A stretch of DNA of 64,000 bases from Argyresthia goedartella (GCA_949825045.1 OX463815.1:30867356-30931355); one strand, 5' to 3'. Shown: positions 9,886 to 21,860, numbered from the stretch's first letter. Translations and numbers: made by a program. The notes: generated from the sequence alone by a model not told the origin.

Positions 9886-10803
9886 ATTCTTTCTCCTCTT
9901 CTATTCTCGATTTTCATAAACTCCATCTCGGACATCCTGTCTTCTTCATATCATCTTTATGCTGATGATCTCCAGATTTATCGCCACTTCTCTCATAACG
10001 ATGTAAAGTCTGCTGTGGAGGCATTGAACGCTGATCTGGAGGGGGTGAGAAGCTGGGCTTCATCCTTCGGACTCCTGGTTAACCCGAGCAAGTCCCAGGC
10101 CATGATTATAGGCACCAGACAATCTCTTAACTTGTTGCAGCAACAGCCCATTCCACCTGTCACTTTTAATGGTACCACAATCGTGTATAGCGATAAAGCT
10201 AAAAACCTGGGTCTTATCTTCGACAACCAGCTGTCCTGGTCATCGCATGTCAATGAGGTCAGTCGAAGAGTATTTGCTACTTTTCACTCTCTCAGGAAAC
10301 TTCAGTACTTTTTGCCTCGACAGACCAAAATCACTCTCGCTCAGTCTCTCCTTCTACCTCTCATCGATTATGCTGATGTCTGCTGGGTCAGTGCTAACGA
10401 AGAATTACTGAACAAACTCGAACGACTTCAAAATCTCGGGATTCGGTTTATCTTTGGGCTGCGCAAATACGACCATGTATCACAGCATCGCAAAGAGCTG
10501 AAGTGGCTGCCAATACGTCTTCGTCGGGATTCTCACATCCTCAACATCCTCTACAATATTTTACGCAATCCACGCTATCCAACCTTCTTACGAGACCGTT
10601 TTCCATTTCTTTCTTCCAGCAGGCCTCGGAGAACTCACGCGCTTTCGATGCTCACAACCCCACAGCATAACACCGCGTCCTAAGAGCATGGGTTTAGATT
10701 CCGGGCCATTCAATTGTGGAATGCACTCCCCTGCACTATCAGAGACAGTCCTTCTCTTAATATATTTAAAAGTCGCGTGAAGAAGCATTACCTTTCTCTT
10801 TAG
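9886..10803 (+). pseudogene. LINE-1: 5'-truncated non-LTR reverse transcriptase
   Basis: The frame begins within the RT fingers/palm (ILSPLLFSIFINS). It contains the catalytic YADD box (HLYADDLQIY), then NPSKSQAMIIG, AKNLGLIFDNQLSW and LLLPLIDYADV, which are the thumb and C-terminal motifs of jockey/CR1-like LINEs. A nonsense TAA at 10681-10683 interrupts it; the same frame continues to WNALPCTIRDSP and a TAG at 10801-10803. The 5' part (endonuclease and most of the RT) is missing, as expected from incomplete reverse transcription. A shorter relative lies at 44285-44616. It is non-functional as it stands. Confidence 0.8.
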
Positions 10804-11180
10804 AAATATAGGTAGTATGTATGTATTTATTAGTATATTTATTTAAAAATTATATATATTTATATAGTATTTATGTTTAGCATGTACGAGTATATTATAT
10901 GATATTTATGTAAGCCCTCGTATATTTAGTTAATATTGTTTTATATTAGTTATTTAGATATAACATATATCTAACCATATGTTAGTTATTTAGATATGTA
11001 CTAAATTATATTGTTGTACACATTGTCACCCCTGCTCAGCAATCGACCATTCCCATCCTAATTTGGTTTGCTGGAAGAGATCTCTTATTAGAGATAAGCT
11101 CGCCTTTGTACACTATTTTAATGTAAGTCTTGTTGTCCATATATTAGTTGTGTGCAATAAAGAAATTATTATAAATCCTT
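10804..11180 (+). repeat. LINE-1 3' untranslated tail with stem-loop
   Basis: Follows the RT stop. It holds the stem-loop ATCTCT-TATT-AGAGAT at 11080-11095, then AAGCTCGCCTTTGTAC and CAATAAAGAAAT. The same stem-loop and flanks recur at 44719-44734, 46711-46726 and 55423-55438, each with a different 4-base loop. Confidence 0.7.
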
Positions 11181-12269
11181 TTGAGTGCCATGTCTGTCCC
11201 TCGCAGTCGCTAATAAACACATTCTTTTGCCCAAGCTCAAGGTGAAGGTGAAGCACCTTAGATGGTCGTAAACATTATAACGAGGTGATGATGAATCATC
11301 ATTATCGTCATCTTCGGACTGTAATAAAATCTTGATCGATTATACTCCCACACAAGATTCAGGGTTCCTAAGATGTCAACTTTGTAAGATCGTCAGCCGA
11401 TAAGAATGTAAGTTTCTTATTTTTTCATTAATATCGTAGTCAATACGACTTGTGTCAGAACAGAATGTAAGGAATGTCCAATCAGCATATCGCATAAACA
11501 AGCCAAGATGCGATAAAAGACAGTTCGTGTACATGACAATAATCTTGTTGTAATTGGTCAATGTTTCTTGTTATGGATACTGGTTTATTTTTTATAGCGA
11601 TAGATAATCTTGGCGCCATTTTGCAATCAATTACAGTCATGTTTTTATACATATAACAAGATGTCATAGACGAAGCTCATAGATAATTGTCTTGAGTTAT
11701 AGCTCAGTTAGAATTAGAACCAATTAAGTAGGTAGGTAAGAGTTGATCAATTACATTCTATAAATGGATATCTCTGTAGTTTCCTGTTTTGCAACAGTTC
11801 GAATTAAATGAAAGGGTTGTAATAGCTGTACCCAGTAATAGCTGTACATCAGGTTCGGAACCCTATTAAGTTTCAACTGTCTTAAATAGTTATCGAAAAC
11901 TAATTGTTAACGCTGTATTACCCGAAAGCCATTTACATGAGCGAGTTTGGACGTATTCCGCGTGTGACTTTTTAATTTTTGATACATCATACATAATACA
12001 AACCTAGATATCATTCACTTATTATTTGACAAAACCCTTAACAATATCCAGACCTCCCATTCTTCAAATAAAGTTATTTCCAGCATAAATTAATTCCATA
12101 CCGGGCGTCAGACGTTCCATAATAGGTCTGTCTGGCAAGACTTGGGAGTTATGAGAACAAATATGGATTTAAATGGACCCAGGACGTAGCATCGTTAGTG
12201 GCGTGTAGGCTGCAGGTACAACAAAGAGCAAAATATTACCCAGTAGTAGGCTTTATAGAATACTTATAT
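11181..12269. other. Mostly unassigned interval
   Basis: AT-rich sequence without a recognised gene. At 11470-11555, CAATCAG, GCATAAACAAGC and GATAAAAGACAG(T/C)TC are shared with 31000-31075, so part of it is an old repeat. Confidence 0.35.
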
Positions 12270-12440
12270 AGCTGATGCCCGCAACTTCATCTGCGTATTC
12301 CTAGGAATTATCATTTACCGAGATAATGTTACCCTCCTTTTAGTGCTGTCTGATAAAAAATATCCCATATGTTAATCTAGGTAATAAACTATCTCTGTAC
12401 TGAATTTCATTCAAATCCGTGTTCTGTTAAGTTTGTTCCG
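12270..12440 (+). repeat. Old LINE-tail-like repeat
   Basis: GCTGATGCCCGCAACTTCAT followed by ACTGAATTTCATTCAAATCC and GTTCTGTTAAG is a layout I associate with the 3' tails of RTE-type LINEs in insects. No second copy was recognised in the window. Confidence 0.3.
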
Positions 12441-13028
12441 TGCTTTACTAGTAGAATTAGAATGATTATATACCGACGCAATTCTTATCCAGTTGACCCG
12501 CTGTACTAAATGGAATCAAACTATATTTATCACAGCTCTCGATAACAAGGCAATGAATGAATACTTATACTTATATGGCTCAGTCTTATTGCAAGTCCCG
12601 GTCAGTGACCTGCCTCACATTGATAAACTCAGAATTATGACCACAAAGTATCGTTTTGTTATAAGCCTCGTTACTTACTGATTAGACACGTCCATGTGAG
12701 TGAATCATATCACCCTAAACCCAAGCGACATAGGCACCTACATATATGAATATCCATTCATTAAATGAATACGTAAACCATATGTCTAAAAGGACCAGAT
12801 TCCTGGGCCGTATAACATATAATAATAAAAATACTTAAACCATTTATGTAGGGTGCATTTCCAGCCAGGGTTCTAAACCAGCTCGTCTTTCGGCCGGCAT
12901 AGCAGAGGGCACCGGTTTTGAAAGAAGGGGACTGCATGGAAAGGAGGGAGATGTGAATCGACCAGCTGTTCAGCCAAAACCCAATATAGGTTATGTGGGA
13001 GGGGTCGAATATTGGTCTTATTATTTTA

Positions 13029-13352
13029 AGGCTTATGTTTAAACGATCACCAAAAACCCACCTATTTTACTACCAATAAATTCGAAACGACCACCAAATT
13101 GTGTTTGGATAAATTATCACCAAACTTCTTTATGTTTTGTGTAGTTAAGTTTATGTTTTAAGTATTTTTTGTTATTCTTACATGTTCAACCTACCAAGAA
13201 GGATAAAGGGGGCTTCGCTTCTCTCACCCCCTTTACCCTTCACCTAAGCTACCGCAGTATTTTGATACCCTGATATTTTCTGCAACTTTTGGTGATCATT
13301 TACCCACTTTGGGTAGGAAGAATATATTTTGATGGTCATTAAATTTGTTGCC
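13029..13352 (+). mobile_element. Rep-D, hAT-like non-autonomous element
   Basis: Ends are AGGCTTATGTTTAAACGATC and GTTGCC, flanked by the near-identical 8-mers TTATTTTA (13021-13028) and TTATTTGA (13353-13360), consistent with a hAT-type 8-bp target duplication. It carries the Rep-D core at about 13170-13275. A relative with exact 8-bp flanks is at 35348-35690. No transposase. Confidence 0.6.
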
Positions 13353-13360
13353 TTATTTGA

Positions 13361-14110
13361 ATAGGTAGGTGGGTTTCCACTTAATTAATAATCATGTTTA
13401 ATAAATACTGCTTGAAATAATAAATGCTTGCTAGAATGCTAGGTTCAATATGGAGTATGAACCACGTATTCCGAACTCCGACTATTTCTTACTCTATACA
13501 GTCTGCCAATAGACAATCTGAGTTTCTTACAAAGAGTCGGATGTGAATCAGTAAATTATATGTTCATACGTCCAATCAACACGCATTACTAGAATTCGTT
13601 AATTAATTCATATCACGAATCTAACAGAATCAATATAGGCATGGCCGCCAATTTGTAATTGAGAAGAATATTAATATATAGGTAGATTGATTCGTACTTT
13701 GCGCAAACATGCAGTCAAGTCTAAGAACAATAAGAATTAAGGTTTTTCTCTGCTTACAACAGCTGCATTTTCATACAGCAAATATGAATATCTGTAGTAA
13801 TTCTAATGATCCTACATATGGGTAAGTTTCTATATGTGTTCATTCAGCAAACTTGCCGTCACCTAAGGAACAACCATTATTGACTCAAATGTCCAAAACC
13901 GGTTACTTTCGCGGATTAAAGACGCATTTGGTACTAAAGTACCATCGGACATTTGGGTGGACCACGGGATAGATTAGTGGTTATGTCGTAGCTTGTATCG
14001 TAGAATTTGATCAATTTATGAAATGAAAATTTCATGCTAAATTAATTATTTCAATTATTTCATGAAATTAATGGAAGGGGTTGAATTTCACGAAGACATG
14101 TCTTTTTAAA
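13361..14110. other. Unassigned interval
   Basis: AT-rich sequence with no gene recognised. A few short inverted matches (TTTCATGAAAT near 14060) are too weak to call. Confidence 0.3.
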
Positions 14111-14360
14111 AGCACCGTGGTCTAATGGGTTTCACTCTTGCTTCTCAATCAGGAGATGCAGGTTCGATTCCTGAACATGTACCAATGAGATAATAAATTT
14201 ATCTTAAGTTATTCGGACATTGATGGAAAACATCGTGAAATCTTCATTACTCCATAGCTGCGGCGATGGGCTAGCCCCCTGTGACTCAAAATGGAGTATT
14301 GAATGACTTGCTCAAAGTGGGTACAATTGTGCCTCTGCCACCCCGTATGGGAAAAGGCGT
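14111..14360 (+). repeat. SINE-1, near full length
   Basis: The tRNA-like head (CCGTGGTCTAATGGGTTTC, box B GGTTCGATTCC) is followed by the SINE-1 body GCGGCGATGGGCTAGCCC and GGGTACAATTGTGCC. The 3' end is cut shortly before a Rep-D core fragment. Confidence 0.75.
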
Positions 14361-14389
14361 ATATTCAGTACTACGTGGTGTTTTTTATG

Positions 14390-14485
14390 TTTTACATGTC
14401 GAACTAACACGAAGAATATTCGGGGGCTTTGCTGCGCTCGCCCCCTTTAGTCTTCACCTAAGCTGCCGCAGCGTTTTGCCTAAAC
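14390..14485 (+). repeat. Rep-D core fragment
   Basis: ACATGTCGAACTAACACGAA, GGGGGCTTTGCTGCGCTCGC and TTCACCTAAGCTGCCGCAG match the Rep-D core, without the long hAT-like ends. Confidence 0.5.
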
Positions 14486-14942
14486 TATTTCTTCGTTAAA
14501 CGAAAGTTCTAATTCAACCATGGGTGGCTATTTCATGATATAATCAATCAATGCTACGATGTGGTTACGACAAGTTGTTAAATCATCGCTTTAACTTTCC
14601 TCTACAATTCACTTTTTCACCAACAAAGGTCTCTAGAATGACAACCTTCTGCCCTTTGCGTTCCGACAAGCAACCAAATTACTATCTTTACGCCGTAATC
14701 CATCCCCAGTGTTCCCCAGTACTGTGGGGAACCGGTTGTAAGGAAAAAGCAACGTTCACGACAATTATGCATTCATCACATCAGCGAAGGAAGTTATGAA
14801 GTGTGTAATCAAAAATCTTTCGCGAAATAACGGTTTGGGAAACCTGCTTTTTTGCCAAGAACGGGATACAGGAGATGTTATTTCTTGGTATCTTGCTGAT
14901 TTGAATGGCCTCTGTGTGTATAATATATATAATAATGTAGTC
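14486..14942. other. Unassigned interval
   Basis: No recognised gene or repeat. An 82-codon frame at 14551-14799 has no identifiable motif or splice signals. Confidence 0.3.
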
Positions 14943-15255
14943 CATTAATGTCGGCACCGAGGGCCAAGGGGCCTTTACCCGGATACGAGTAAGATTGAGC
15001 CATACTCCACCACGCTGGCTCAGTGCGGGTTGATGGAGGGGTGTTTTCAAGCTGCCCTATTAGGGCCTCTGACCAGCTTTACGACTACTACCACAGAATA
15101 GAGATAGTATCCGGGACCTACAGCTTAAAGTTTCTTCCGAAGCACGGAAGCGCCCGGAATAAATGCCACATAGAACGGACCCCCATCCAGTACCCGTCTC
15201 AGCCATATGTTGCTACCCGCACGATCGATTCCGATATGTGAATACCGCTAGTCCA
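14943..15255 (-). repeat. Rep-H copy
   Basis: Reverse-complement relative of 45500-45850: ACGAGTAAGATTGAGCCATA, GGCTCAGTGCGGGTTGATGG and, at its right end, GTCCACGGACGCTTC, the complement of the tRNA-like GCGTCCGTGG head. Confidence 0.55.
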
Positions 15256-15589
15256 CGGACGCTTCTATATATTCTATAATAATAAAAGACTATTTAAAAT
15301 AAATATTTTATTCTATAATATTCAATACAAACTACACTGTGTAGCGGGTTGCTCGCCTCCCTCAAATATGGCGAGGGGGGTGATGGCTGGTGCACAACTC
15401 GTACACGTGAATGGGCGCTCCTTGGGAGGACTGGTTCAGTCTGGTTTCTAATATAAATTATATTAATTACAGCTTTTGTTTGTTCTTATTTATTTCTTTT
15501 GTAAAATTTTTATCTAAGGACATCTTATTGGCACTTATAGATACGATGTTATAATATTGTCATTAGATTAGATTCATTTTATATTGTAT
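15256..15589. other. Unassigned interval
   Basis: AT-rich, with one GC-rich patch near 15345-15425. No gene recognised. Confidence 0.25.
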
Positions 15590-15880
15590 ATCGTGGCATG
15601 AAAAAAATTTACGATAATTAAAAAAAATACATCCCCATAGAGTTTTTTGGTGCTATCTTCTCTGACGGGTGTACTTCGGAAGCACTGATTGAGTTAATAG
15701 AGTTTCCTTTTCCTGTGCGAGATTCAGCTAATTGCAAAGGAAATTTCCTTTTTGAAACTCAAACCATAATCAGTTTACTCATAAGTTTAGTTGGTCATAT
15801 TGGATTAATTATTTATTTTTCTCCATATATAAGGTTTGAGTTTAAAAGCGCATTATTTTTGCCTACTTACAATAATTATT
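15590..15880 (+). repeat. Rep-I copy 1
   Basis: About 280 bp reverse-complementary to 58740-59020. Shared pieces include GGTGCTATCTTCTCTGACGG, TTCGGAAGCACTGAT and GAGTTTCCTTTTCCTGTGCG. No coding content. Confidence 0.6.
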
Positions 15881-15944
15881 TGAGTTTGAGTTGAGTTTGA
15901 GTTTCGTAATTGGTAGCTGGCAACTTAGCTGTAGAAAAATTATC

Positions 15945-16035
15945 TCGCTCTAACATAACACAGCGTCACGCGTTTTTACATACGCGGTGGCAAAGGCACA
16001 ACTGTGTCCAATTTTGGCCAGTAATTCAATCCCCG
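15945..16035 (-). repeat. SINE-1 3' fragment
   Basis: TAACATAACACAGCGTCACG and GGCAAAGGCACAACTGTG are the complement of the SINE-1 3' end. Confidence 0.55.
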
Positions 16036-16649
16036 ATTTTGTTGAACATAAAAAATAAAATACCGAAGTTAAGTTTTAGTAGTTAATGGTCCGAGAATAA
16101 ATTGCCCTTACGTAGTTTTTGGTAAAGAACTGGTGAAGATGGTAAGTGGTTTTCGCAACAAGACAATAAGTAAAAAAGGATAAAACCAGTCTACTAAAAC
16201 GTAGTGCTCTAAAGAATATGAAACCCATAGCCAACCTGCGACTTCCTTTTAGCTACGCTGTAGTCGGGTAAAAACTATGATCCATCTTATCCACCTTCAG
16301 GGCGAGAATAGGTACAATATGGTGTAAAAAAGATTTATTATATGTTAGGTACAGTCTGTTTTTTGGGGTATAAACACTACAATACTTTTACTTATCTAGT
16401 CTGTGGATAGTGTTAAAGTTGTGAAAAAATCAAACTTCTAGGTCACCACAATCAAAAGATACGGTTTTGGGGTATAAACACTAAAATAATTTTACTTGTC
16501 TGTAGATAGTCTTAATGTGAATAAATGAAACTTCTAGGTCAACACAATCAAAAGATACGGCCGGTTATGCCGAGAATTTGCTGCATTTGCTTGGTACTCG
16601 CAATGGAATCACAATCCTACAGGGTACTTCGCGTTGACGAAATACTAAG
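16036..16649. other. Locally duplicated AT-rich interval
   Basis: Two direct repeats of about 90-120 bp at 16360-16460 and 16470-16560 share TTTTGGGGTATAAACACTA and CACAATCAAAAGATACGG. No gene recognised. Confidence 0.5.
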
Positions 16650-17225
16650 CAAATAGAAAACCGTTTTACATTATCAATAGTATATATAAAACGGGAACAG
16701 AACAAAACCACGCTTCCGACACTAGGACTGTGGAATACGGAGTACCCCAGGGAAGTATCTTGGGGCCTCTCGTGTTCCTAGCCTATATAAATTACCTACC
16801 AGAAAGTGTCTCATATCCTACAGTTTTGTTTGCGGATGAGTGTTCCGTTGGCATAAAATGTACAGAGCCACCAATCATCGAACTAGATATAAACAATACA
16901 TTGAGTGAGCTTGTCGAATAGCTTCAGAAAAACATTCTAAAAATTAAATTAAAAATTAAAACCTACTAAAAAGTAAAATTATGCAATTTCATCAACCATA
17001 AGCAAACCCACCGAAACTAAACAAACTATGATAACAATACGTAGAAATAGTACAAACAATAAAATTCCTCGGACTGCACCTAGACCAACACTGCGGATGG
17101 AAATTGCACATAGAAAAACTATGCTATAAGATAAACAGCTATGTTTACTCTCTAAGGAGATTAACGCAGATTACGACCACAGAGGCAGCTGTTACTGCAT
17201 TGGCCGGATATGTGCATTCAATCAA
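16650..17225 (+). pseudogene. Degraded non-LTR reverse transcriptase
   Basis: YGVPQGSILGPLVFLAYINY and VLFADECSVG are RT motifs B and C, but the catalytic box reads FADE instead of Y/FADD. A stop follows at 16919-16921, and the C-terminal part (IKFLGLHLDQHCGWKLHIE, then LRRLTQITTTEAAV) continues in another frame to about 17217. The mutated active site, stop and frameshift show a dead copy. It is a different lineage from LINE-1 at 9.9 kb. Confidence 0.7.
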
Positions 17226-17682
17226 TTTCGAATTCAATTTTGTATTTGAAATTTGGCAAGAAGCAACAACGTAAAGAGAAAGAGAAAATCTGAAAACCGT
17301 AAATGTGTAGGTCCAATACAAAATAATGCTGTTCTTAAATACAGGGCACGGACGTTGGCAGTCAATACAGTATTTCTTAAATTTGTTTTAGAGCGAATTC
17401 AGCTGAAACTTCTTCAAATCAAACTCTCTTCGCTTAACGTTTAACTCGTGTTTCGATCGAATACACTCGAGCTTCAAATCGTTCGAATTCTAAACATAAA
17501 CTTTAAGTTTTATTTTTATGTAGCCATTTCGATGTCCCACTACTTGTCAAAGGTCTCCCCCTTTTTTGTCCCCACTTCCCTGGTCTGTGCCAACTCCGGC
17601 CACCCCGGCAGAAACTAAGTTATTAACTGTAATTTACTTGTCCAATAAGGTTAGGCAAGCCAATCTTGTTCACTAAATTATA

Positions 17683-17816
17683 GAGCCAGGCGCTATCTGT
17701 GACTCATAGTATTAACTTTATCCGCTAGGACTTCATTTAGTCTAGCCAGAGGCAGTATGACCACCCACTGAGCGAAAATGAGTCACAGATGCACCTTTGG
17801 CCCGCTCTATGGCTCT
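17683..17816. repeat. Short MITE-like inverted repeat
   Basis: The left part TATAGAGCCAGGCGCTATCT...GTGACTCAT and right part ATGAGTCACAGATGCACC...GCTCTATGGCTC are inverted over about 30 bp with gaps. No coding content. Confidence 0.45.
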
Positions 17817-19229
17817 TTGATTTATCGTCCTAAGAAGATAATCGAGTGGTCCAAAGAAGGTCTATGTTCCAATTAATGCTCAAAGAAAATATGATTGTTC
17901 ATGTTAACCTTCATATCTCCTTAGCGGCGATGGATTACACGTGGGCATAACTGCGATGCTTTGTTTTGTTTGTTTACTACAAAAACTATAAGAGAATAAC
18001 AAGAAACGATCTAAAGCAAAGACAAAAAGGCTACGCTACGCTTTATGATGGATGACACATTTCGGGCGACATTAAAATAACTTATCATATTAAAACCTTC
18101 CAATAAAATCCGAGTTCCCATGTTTTTAATTCTCAGCAGACCCCAGCAGGCTTTAATATCACGCATGGACGGTATTCTCGACATTTGATCGCTGCCAGTC
18201 GGTGAATCTTGTTGCGAACACGCTTTGTTTGAGGTTGTTATTAGTCACTTGTTTTAGCAATAGCGAGGCGACAAGAGAGAATAATTGTGTGACTGTTCCA
18301 ATGACGCAAGGGCTGCTTCAATCGACTATTTTTAAAACACTCTATCATATCAAAGAGTATTTTGTGCAGAAGCAATATTTTTGGTCACAGAGTCTTGAGG
18401 TGAACTTTCTGCTAATTTGAAAGGAGATTTTATGCAGAAGAATTTTTGACGTTTATCTGATCATAATCTGATGTGATGACGATTCATGGGACTAGCAGGA
18501 ATGGCGGATGATGTAATTTAGTAGATAATATAGATAAGACTCACAGGCAGGTAGGGCCTTTGTGTAGATAGAGCTAAGCAAGTGGTGTTCTAAATAATGT
18601 TGGTGGCTCTTTTTAATTTATGTAACCAGTTATTCTATACTCAATTTTGCCTGACAGGGGGCTAGCCCATAGTGTTCAAAAGCAAATGGTAAACAAAACT
18701 CAGAGCGGACTGAAAATATTGCATTTAATATTGTCTCCGCCCGCTTCCGTTGCAGTTTGCACATCATTTACGAACACCGAGCCGGAACGAACACCGAACA
18801 AAGTACAAATGGACGAAACAAAACCCACGAAACCACAGCGGTACAGTCAGCAGCGGCGCCAGTGCGCTTCTCCATTTTTATGTCCAATTTGAAGCCCTAT
18901 TTATAACTGCGGTAACGTGAGTAATGGTAGCAAACAAAAGAAGGACGAGCTAAATGCGCGTTCGGGCCACTTCGGGCGAATTTAATATACTGTGGAGGAA
19001 GATTATAGGGCTTATTCATTTTGGGTTCGGAGATATTGAATCGTTTGATGCTGTCATGCCCCTTTAAAGTCACAGTGTATCGTAAATATCTGGCGGATTA
19101 GCTGTGGAACAATTTACTGGAAGTAAAATCACTTGTGTTGTTGTGATACATGAAATAAACGATCTGCAGGCGATTATACTCTATATTTTTAAAGTTATAG
19201 GTGTTTTATTGTTTCAAATAAGAAAACCT
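17817..19229. other. Unassigned interval
   Basis: No confident gene. A short SINE-1 scrap (CCTGACAGGGGGCTAGCCCA) lies near 18647. A moderately GC-rich patch at 18740-18960 could be regulatory or an unrecognised 5' exon, but no frame or splice pair supports a call. Confidence 0.3.
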
Positions 19230-19424
19230 CCATGCTTAAAAAATACGTCCTACTATTTATTTTATTTTGTGATTATTTAGGCTATTCTAAGAAACTAATT
19301 TGAATATTTCGGGTAATGAAATTCTCATATATTTTATAATTTTTTAAATAACACCCTTTGTGTTGATGTCACTTGTTCAGTTTTGGAACGATGTACTTGA
19401 GGCTGGTTGTTTCCGATTATAAAA

Positions 19425-19800
19425 CTAAAAAACCGGCCAAAGCGAGTCGGACTCGCGCACGAAGGATTCCGTACCATTATCTATAAAAACAGCAAAAATA
19501 TCATGTGTGTTGTATGGGAGCCCCCCTTAAATATTCATTTGATTTTAATTGAATAATGAATATTCTGTAATTATTTCAAGCGTCTACCTGTTGCTGTTAT
19601 CAATATCGAGCAAAAAAATCACGTTTGTTGTATGGGAGCCCCCTTAAATATTAATTTTATTCTGTTTTTTAGTATTTTTTGTTAAAATTTCAACTGTCTA
19701 ACAATCACGGTTCATGAGATACAGCCTGGTGACAGACAGACGGACGGACAGCGGAGTCTGAGTAAGGAGTTTGGCACCCTCGGGTATGGAACCCTAAAGA
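19425..19800 (+). repeat. Rep-E inserted in Rep-J
   Basis: Head GCGAGTCGGACTCGCGCACG, two TTGTATGGGAGCCCCC blocks, and tail CAGCCTGGTGACAGACAGAC with GGTATGGAACCCTAAAG. The orthologous point in the 38.6-kb relative lacks it, which marks it as the later arrival. Confidence 0.65.
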
Positions 19801-20519
19801 CGATATTATCGATATTTGTTAACGTTCCGACTGACATCTGCGTTATCGACTGACAGGAAACCTGTTTATCTGTGGGCACGGTAGTGCCCCCGCCAAGACG
19901 AGCAAGCGAAGCGTAAGGGCACTACCTACCTTTTTTGGATTTGGATTATAGCAGTTAAACAAAATTTTCGAAATATGATGTCAGTAGTGGGCTTAATATA
20001 CATAGAAAGTTTCAACAGCATCGCTCTTATACTTAGATTTTAAGGATATTTGTATAGACTTCGGATAATTTTGATGCTAGAGCTCTGAACATTTATATAG
20101 GGACTCCTTGAATTAAATAATAAAACACAAGTTTCAGGATTTTTAGTACATCAACCCTCACTTTTTAAATTAGGGGATGGAACTAAGCGCGCGCAAAATG
20201 CCTAATGTGTACCCAAACTTCGGGCTAAGAATGTTGTCAAATCGCGAGTGCGGTGCATTAGAGGCCAGTGATACGTTCTTGGATATCCTAATGTATGCCG
20301 CTGCTCTAGACGACAATTATGTGGCTAGATGTCAACATGAACCGCAATCGAAGAGTCAAGACTAAAACAGAAATGACAATGCTGAATCCCGATTCCAAAA
20401 ACATATATTACGAATCGGGAAAAAGACAAAGATAAAGAGAGAAAGATAGATAGAGAGATGGGATATGAAAAAGGCACCTCTGATGTGCAAGAATTACACC
20501 CCAAAAAAGAAAGATAAAA

Positions 20520-21195
20520 TGAACAAAATAAAAATATGGTCATAAGCAACTTACAAAAAGAAGTGAAATCCCGCCAAAAATATTTTCCTGTAAAATGTTG
20601 CCAAGATGAGACCATATGGCTGGCACTGTCAAAAAGTTATCAGATCTCATATAGAGCCAAGCTTCTAACTCTACACGCCCTAACTTTTCAAGCCCTAACT
20701 TCACAAACTGTACACCTTAGCCAAAATTTGTGGCTTGGCCGTTTCGCTACTGTCACATGAGCGTAAGGTGAAAAAATTATTCACTGTTCATTACTTTTCT
20801 GTAATTCAATAGTTCTTGTAGTAAAAATGAATGTTGTAAAAATGAAATAGATTTGTTTATTCGTGCCTACAAGAACTATACTCGTTACTACAAGAACGGA
20901 TTGTATGAATAAATCTCGTTACTGCAAGAAAGATGGAGATTGGAAAATGAATGAAAGGTTATAAAAATTAACATTAAAAAGGAAAGGAATGAGAAGTGAA
21001 TAAATGTTTCACCTTACGCCCATGTGACTGTAACGAAACGGCTAAGCCACATATTTCAACTAAGGTGTAGAGTTTGTATAGTTAGGGCTTGTAGAGTTAG
21101 GGCGTCTAGAGTTAGAAGCTTGGCTCTATATGAGATCTGATAACTTTTTGACGGTGCCTGCCCTATGGTCTCGTCTTGGCAACATTTTACATAAA
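20520..21195. mobile_element. Rep-G, element with ~200-bp inverted repeats
   Basis: The left arm (about 20590-20800: GTTATCAGATCTCATATAGA, GCCAAGCTTCTAACTCTACA, CGTAAGGTGAAA) and right arm (about 20985-21195) are reverse complements with scattered differences. The spacer contains direct ACAAGAAC motifs. No transposase. A half-copy lies at 59330-59760. Exact ends and target duplication are unclear. Confidence 0.65.
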
Positions 21196-21751
21196 AATGT
21201 TTTTGACGGGATACTTGTTTTACAGAACAGCCAAATTAACGGCGAAGGGAATTTGAACAAACTACGCCTTAGAGTACAAATAAAGTACATTAAGTTTTTT
21301 ACGGATATTTCAGTAATCCTGTATTATTGTTTGATGGGAATTACGGAATTTAGTTAGGAACACAATTATCTCGTAATGATTTTCTCAGTTTGGTAACATT
21401 GTGTTTTTTTTAGATGGCCCATTGGATGCAGCAAATTGGGATAGATTTTGACATTCTTTTTTGAATTTCGATTGTTTTGGTAACATCCCTAGTGTTTTAA
21501 AAGTGGATTTTATGAAGTTTTAGGTTATCTTTTAATTACTGTCATCATGATATGATCTCGGTGGAAACTAACTTAAATAGGAACATGCAGTGGTGCAAAT
21601 GACACGACATGCCGAAGATAAACTCGCCTTTCTAGATAAGTAATAATTATAGAACAGTTCAAAGTTCTTGTATCCTTTGATTTTTTTACATGGCCTATTA
21701 TTGTCATCGTTAAATGCAACTCTACCCAAATAAATCAAAATATCGCAGAAT

Positions 21752-21860
21752 GTAATAGTAGTTTATGTGACTAATACATAATGGAGGGCATTAAAACTCG
21801 AGCGTTCGGTTTTTGGAAGCAGTGAAGAGGGTTTATGATACGTGTTTAGATAAACTTATT
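21752..21860 (+). repeat. Rep-K fragment
   Basis: AATAGTAGTTTATGTGACTA, TACATAATGGAGGGCATTAA and GAGGGTTTATGATACGTGT also occur in the duplicated Rep-K block at 47558-48610. Confidence 0.55.

Larger units (their letters stand above)
19230..21680 (+). repeat. Rep-J copy 1, split by two insertions
   Basis: Three blocks (about 19230-19424, 19830-19873 and 21206-21680) align in order with the uninterrupted sequence at 38635-39330. Shared anchors are TTTGAATATTTCGGGTAATG, GACATCTGCGTTATCGACTG, TTACAGAACAGCC and GGCCCATTGGATGCAGCAAA. The first gap holds Rep-E and the second a 1.3-kb insertion that includes the long-inverted-repeat element at 20520-21195. No coding function seen. Confidence 0.7.
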
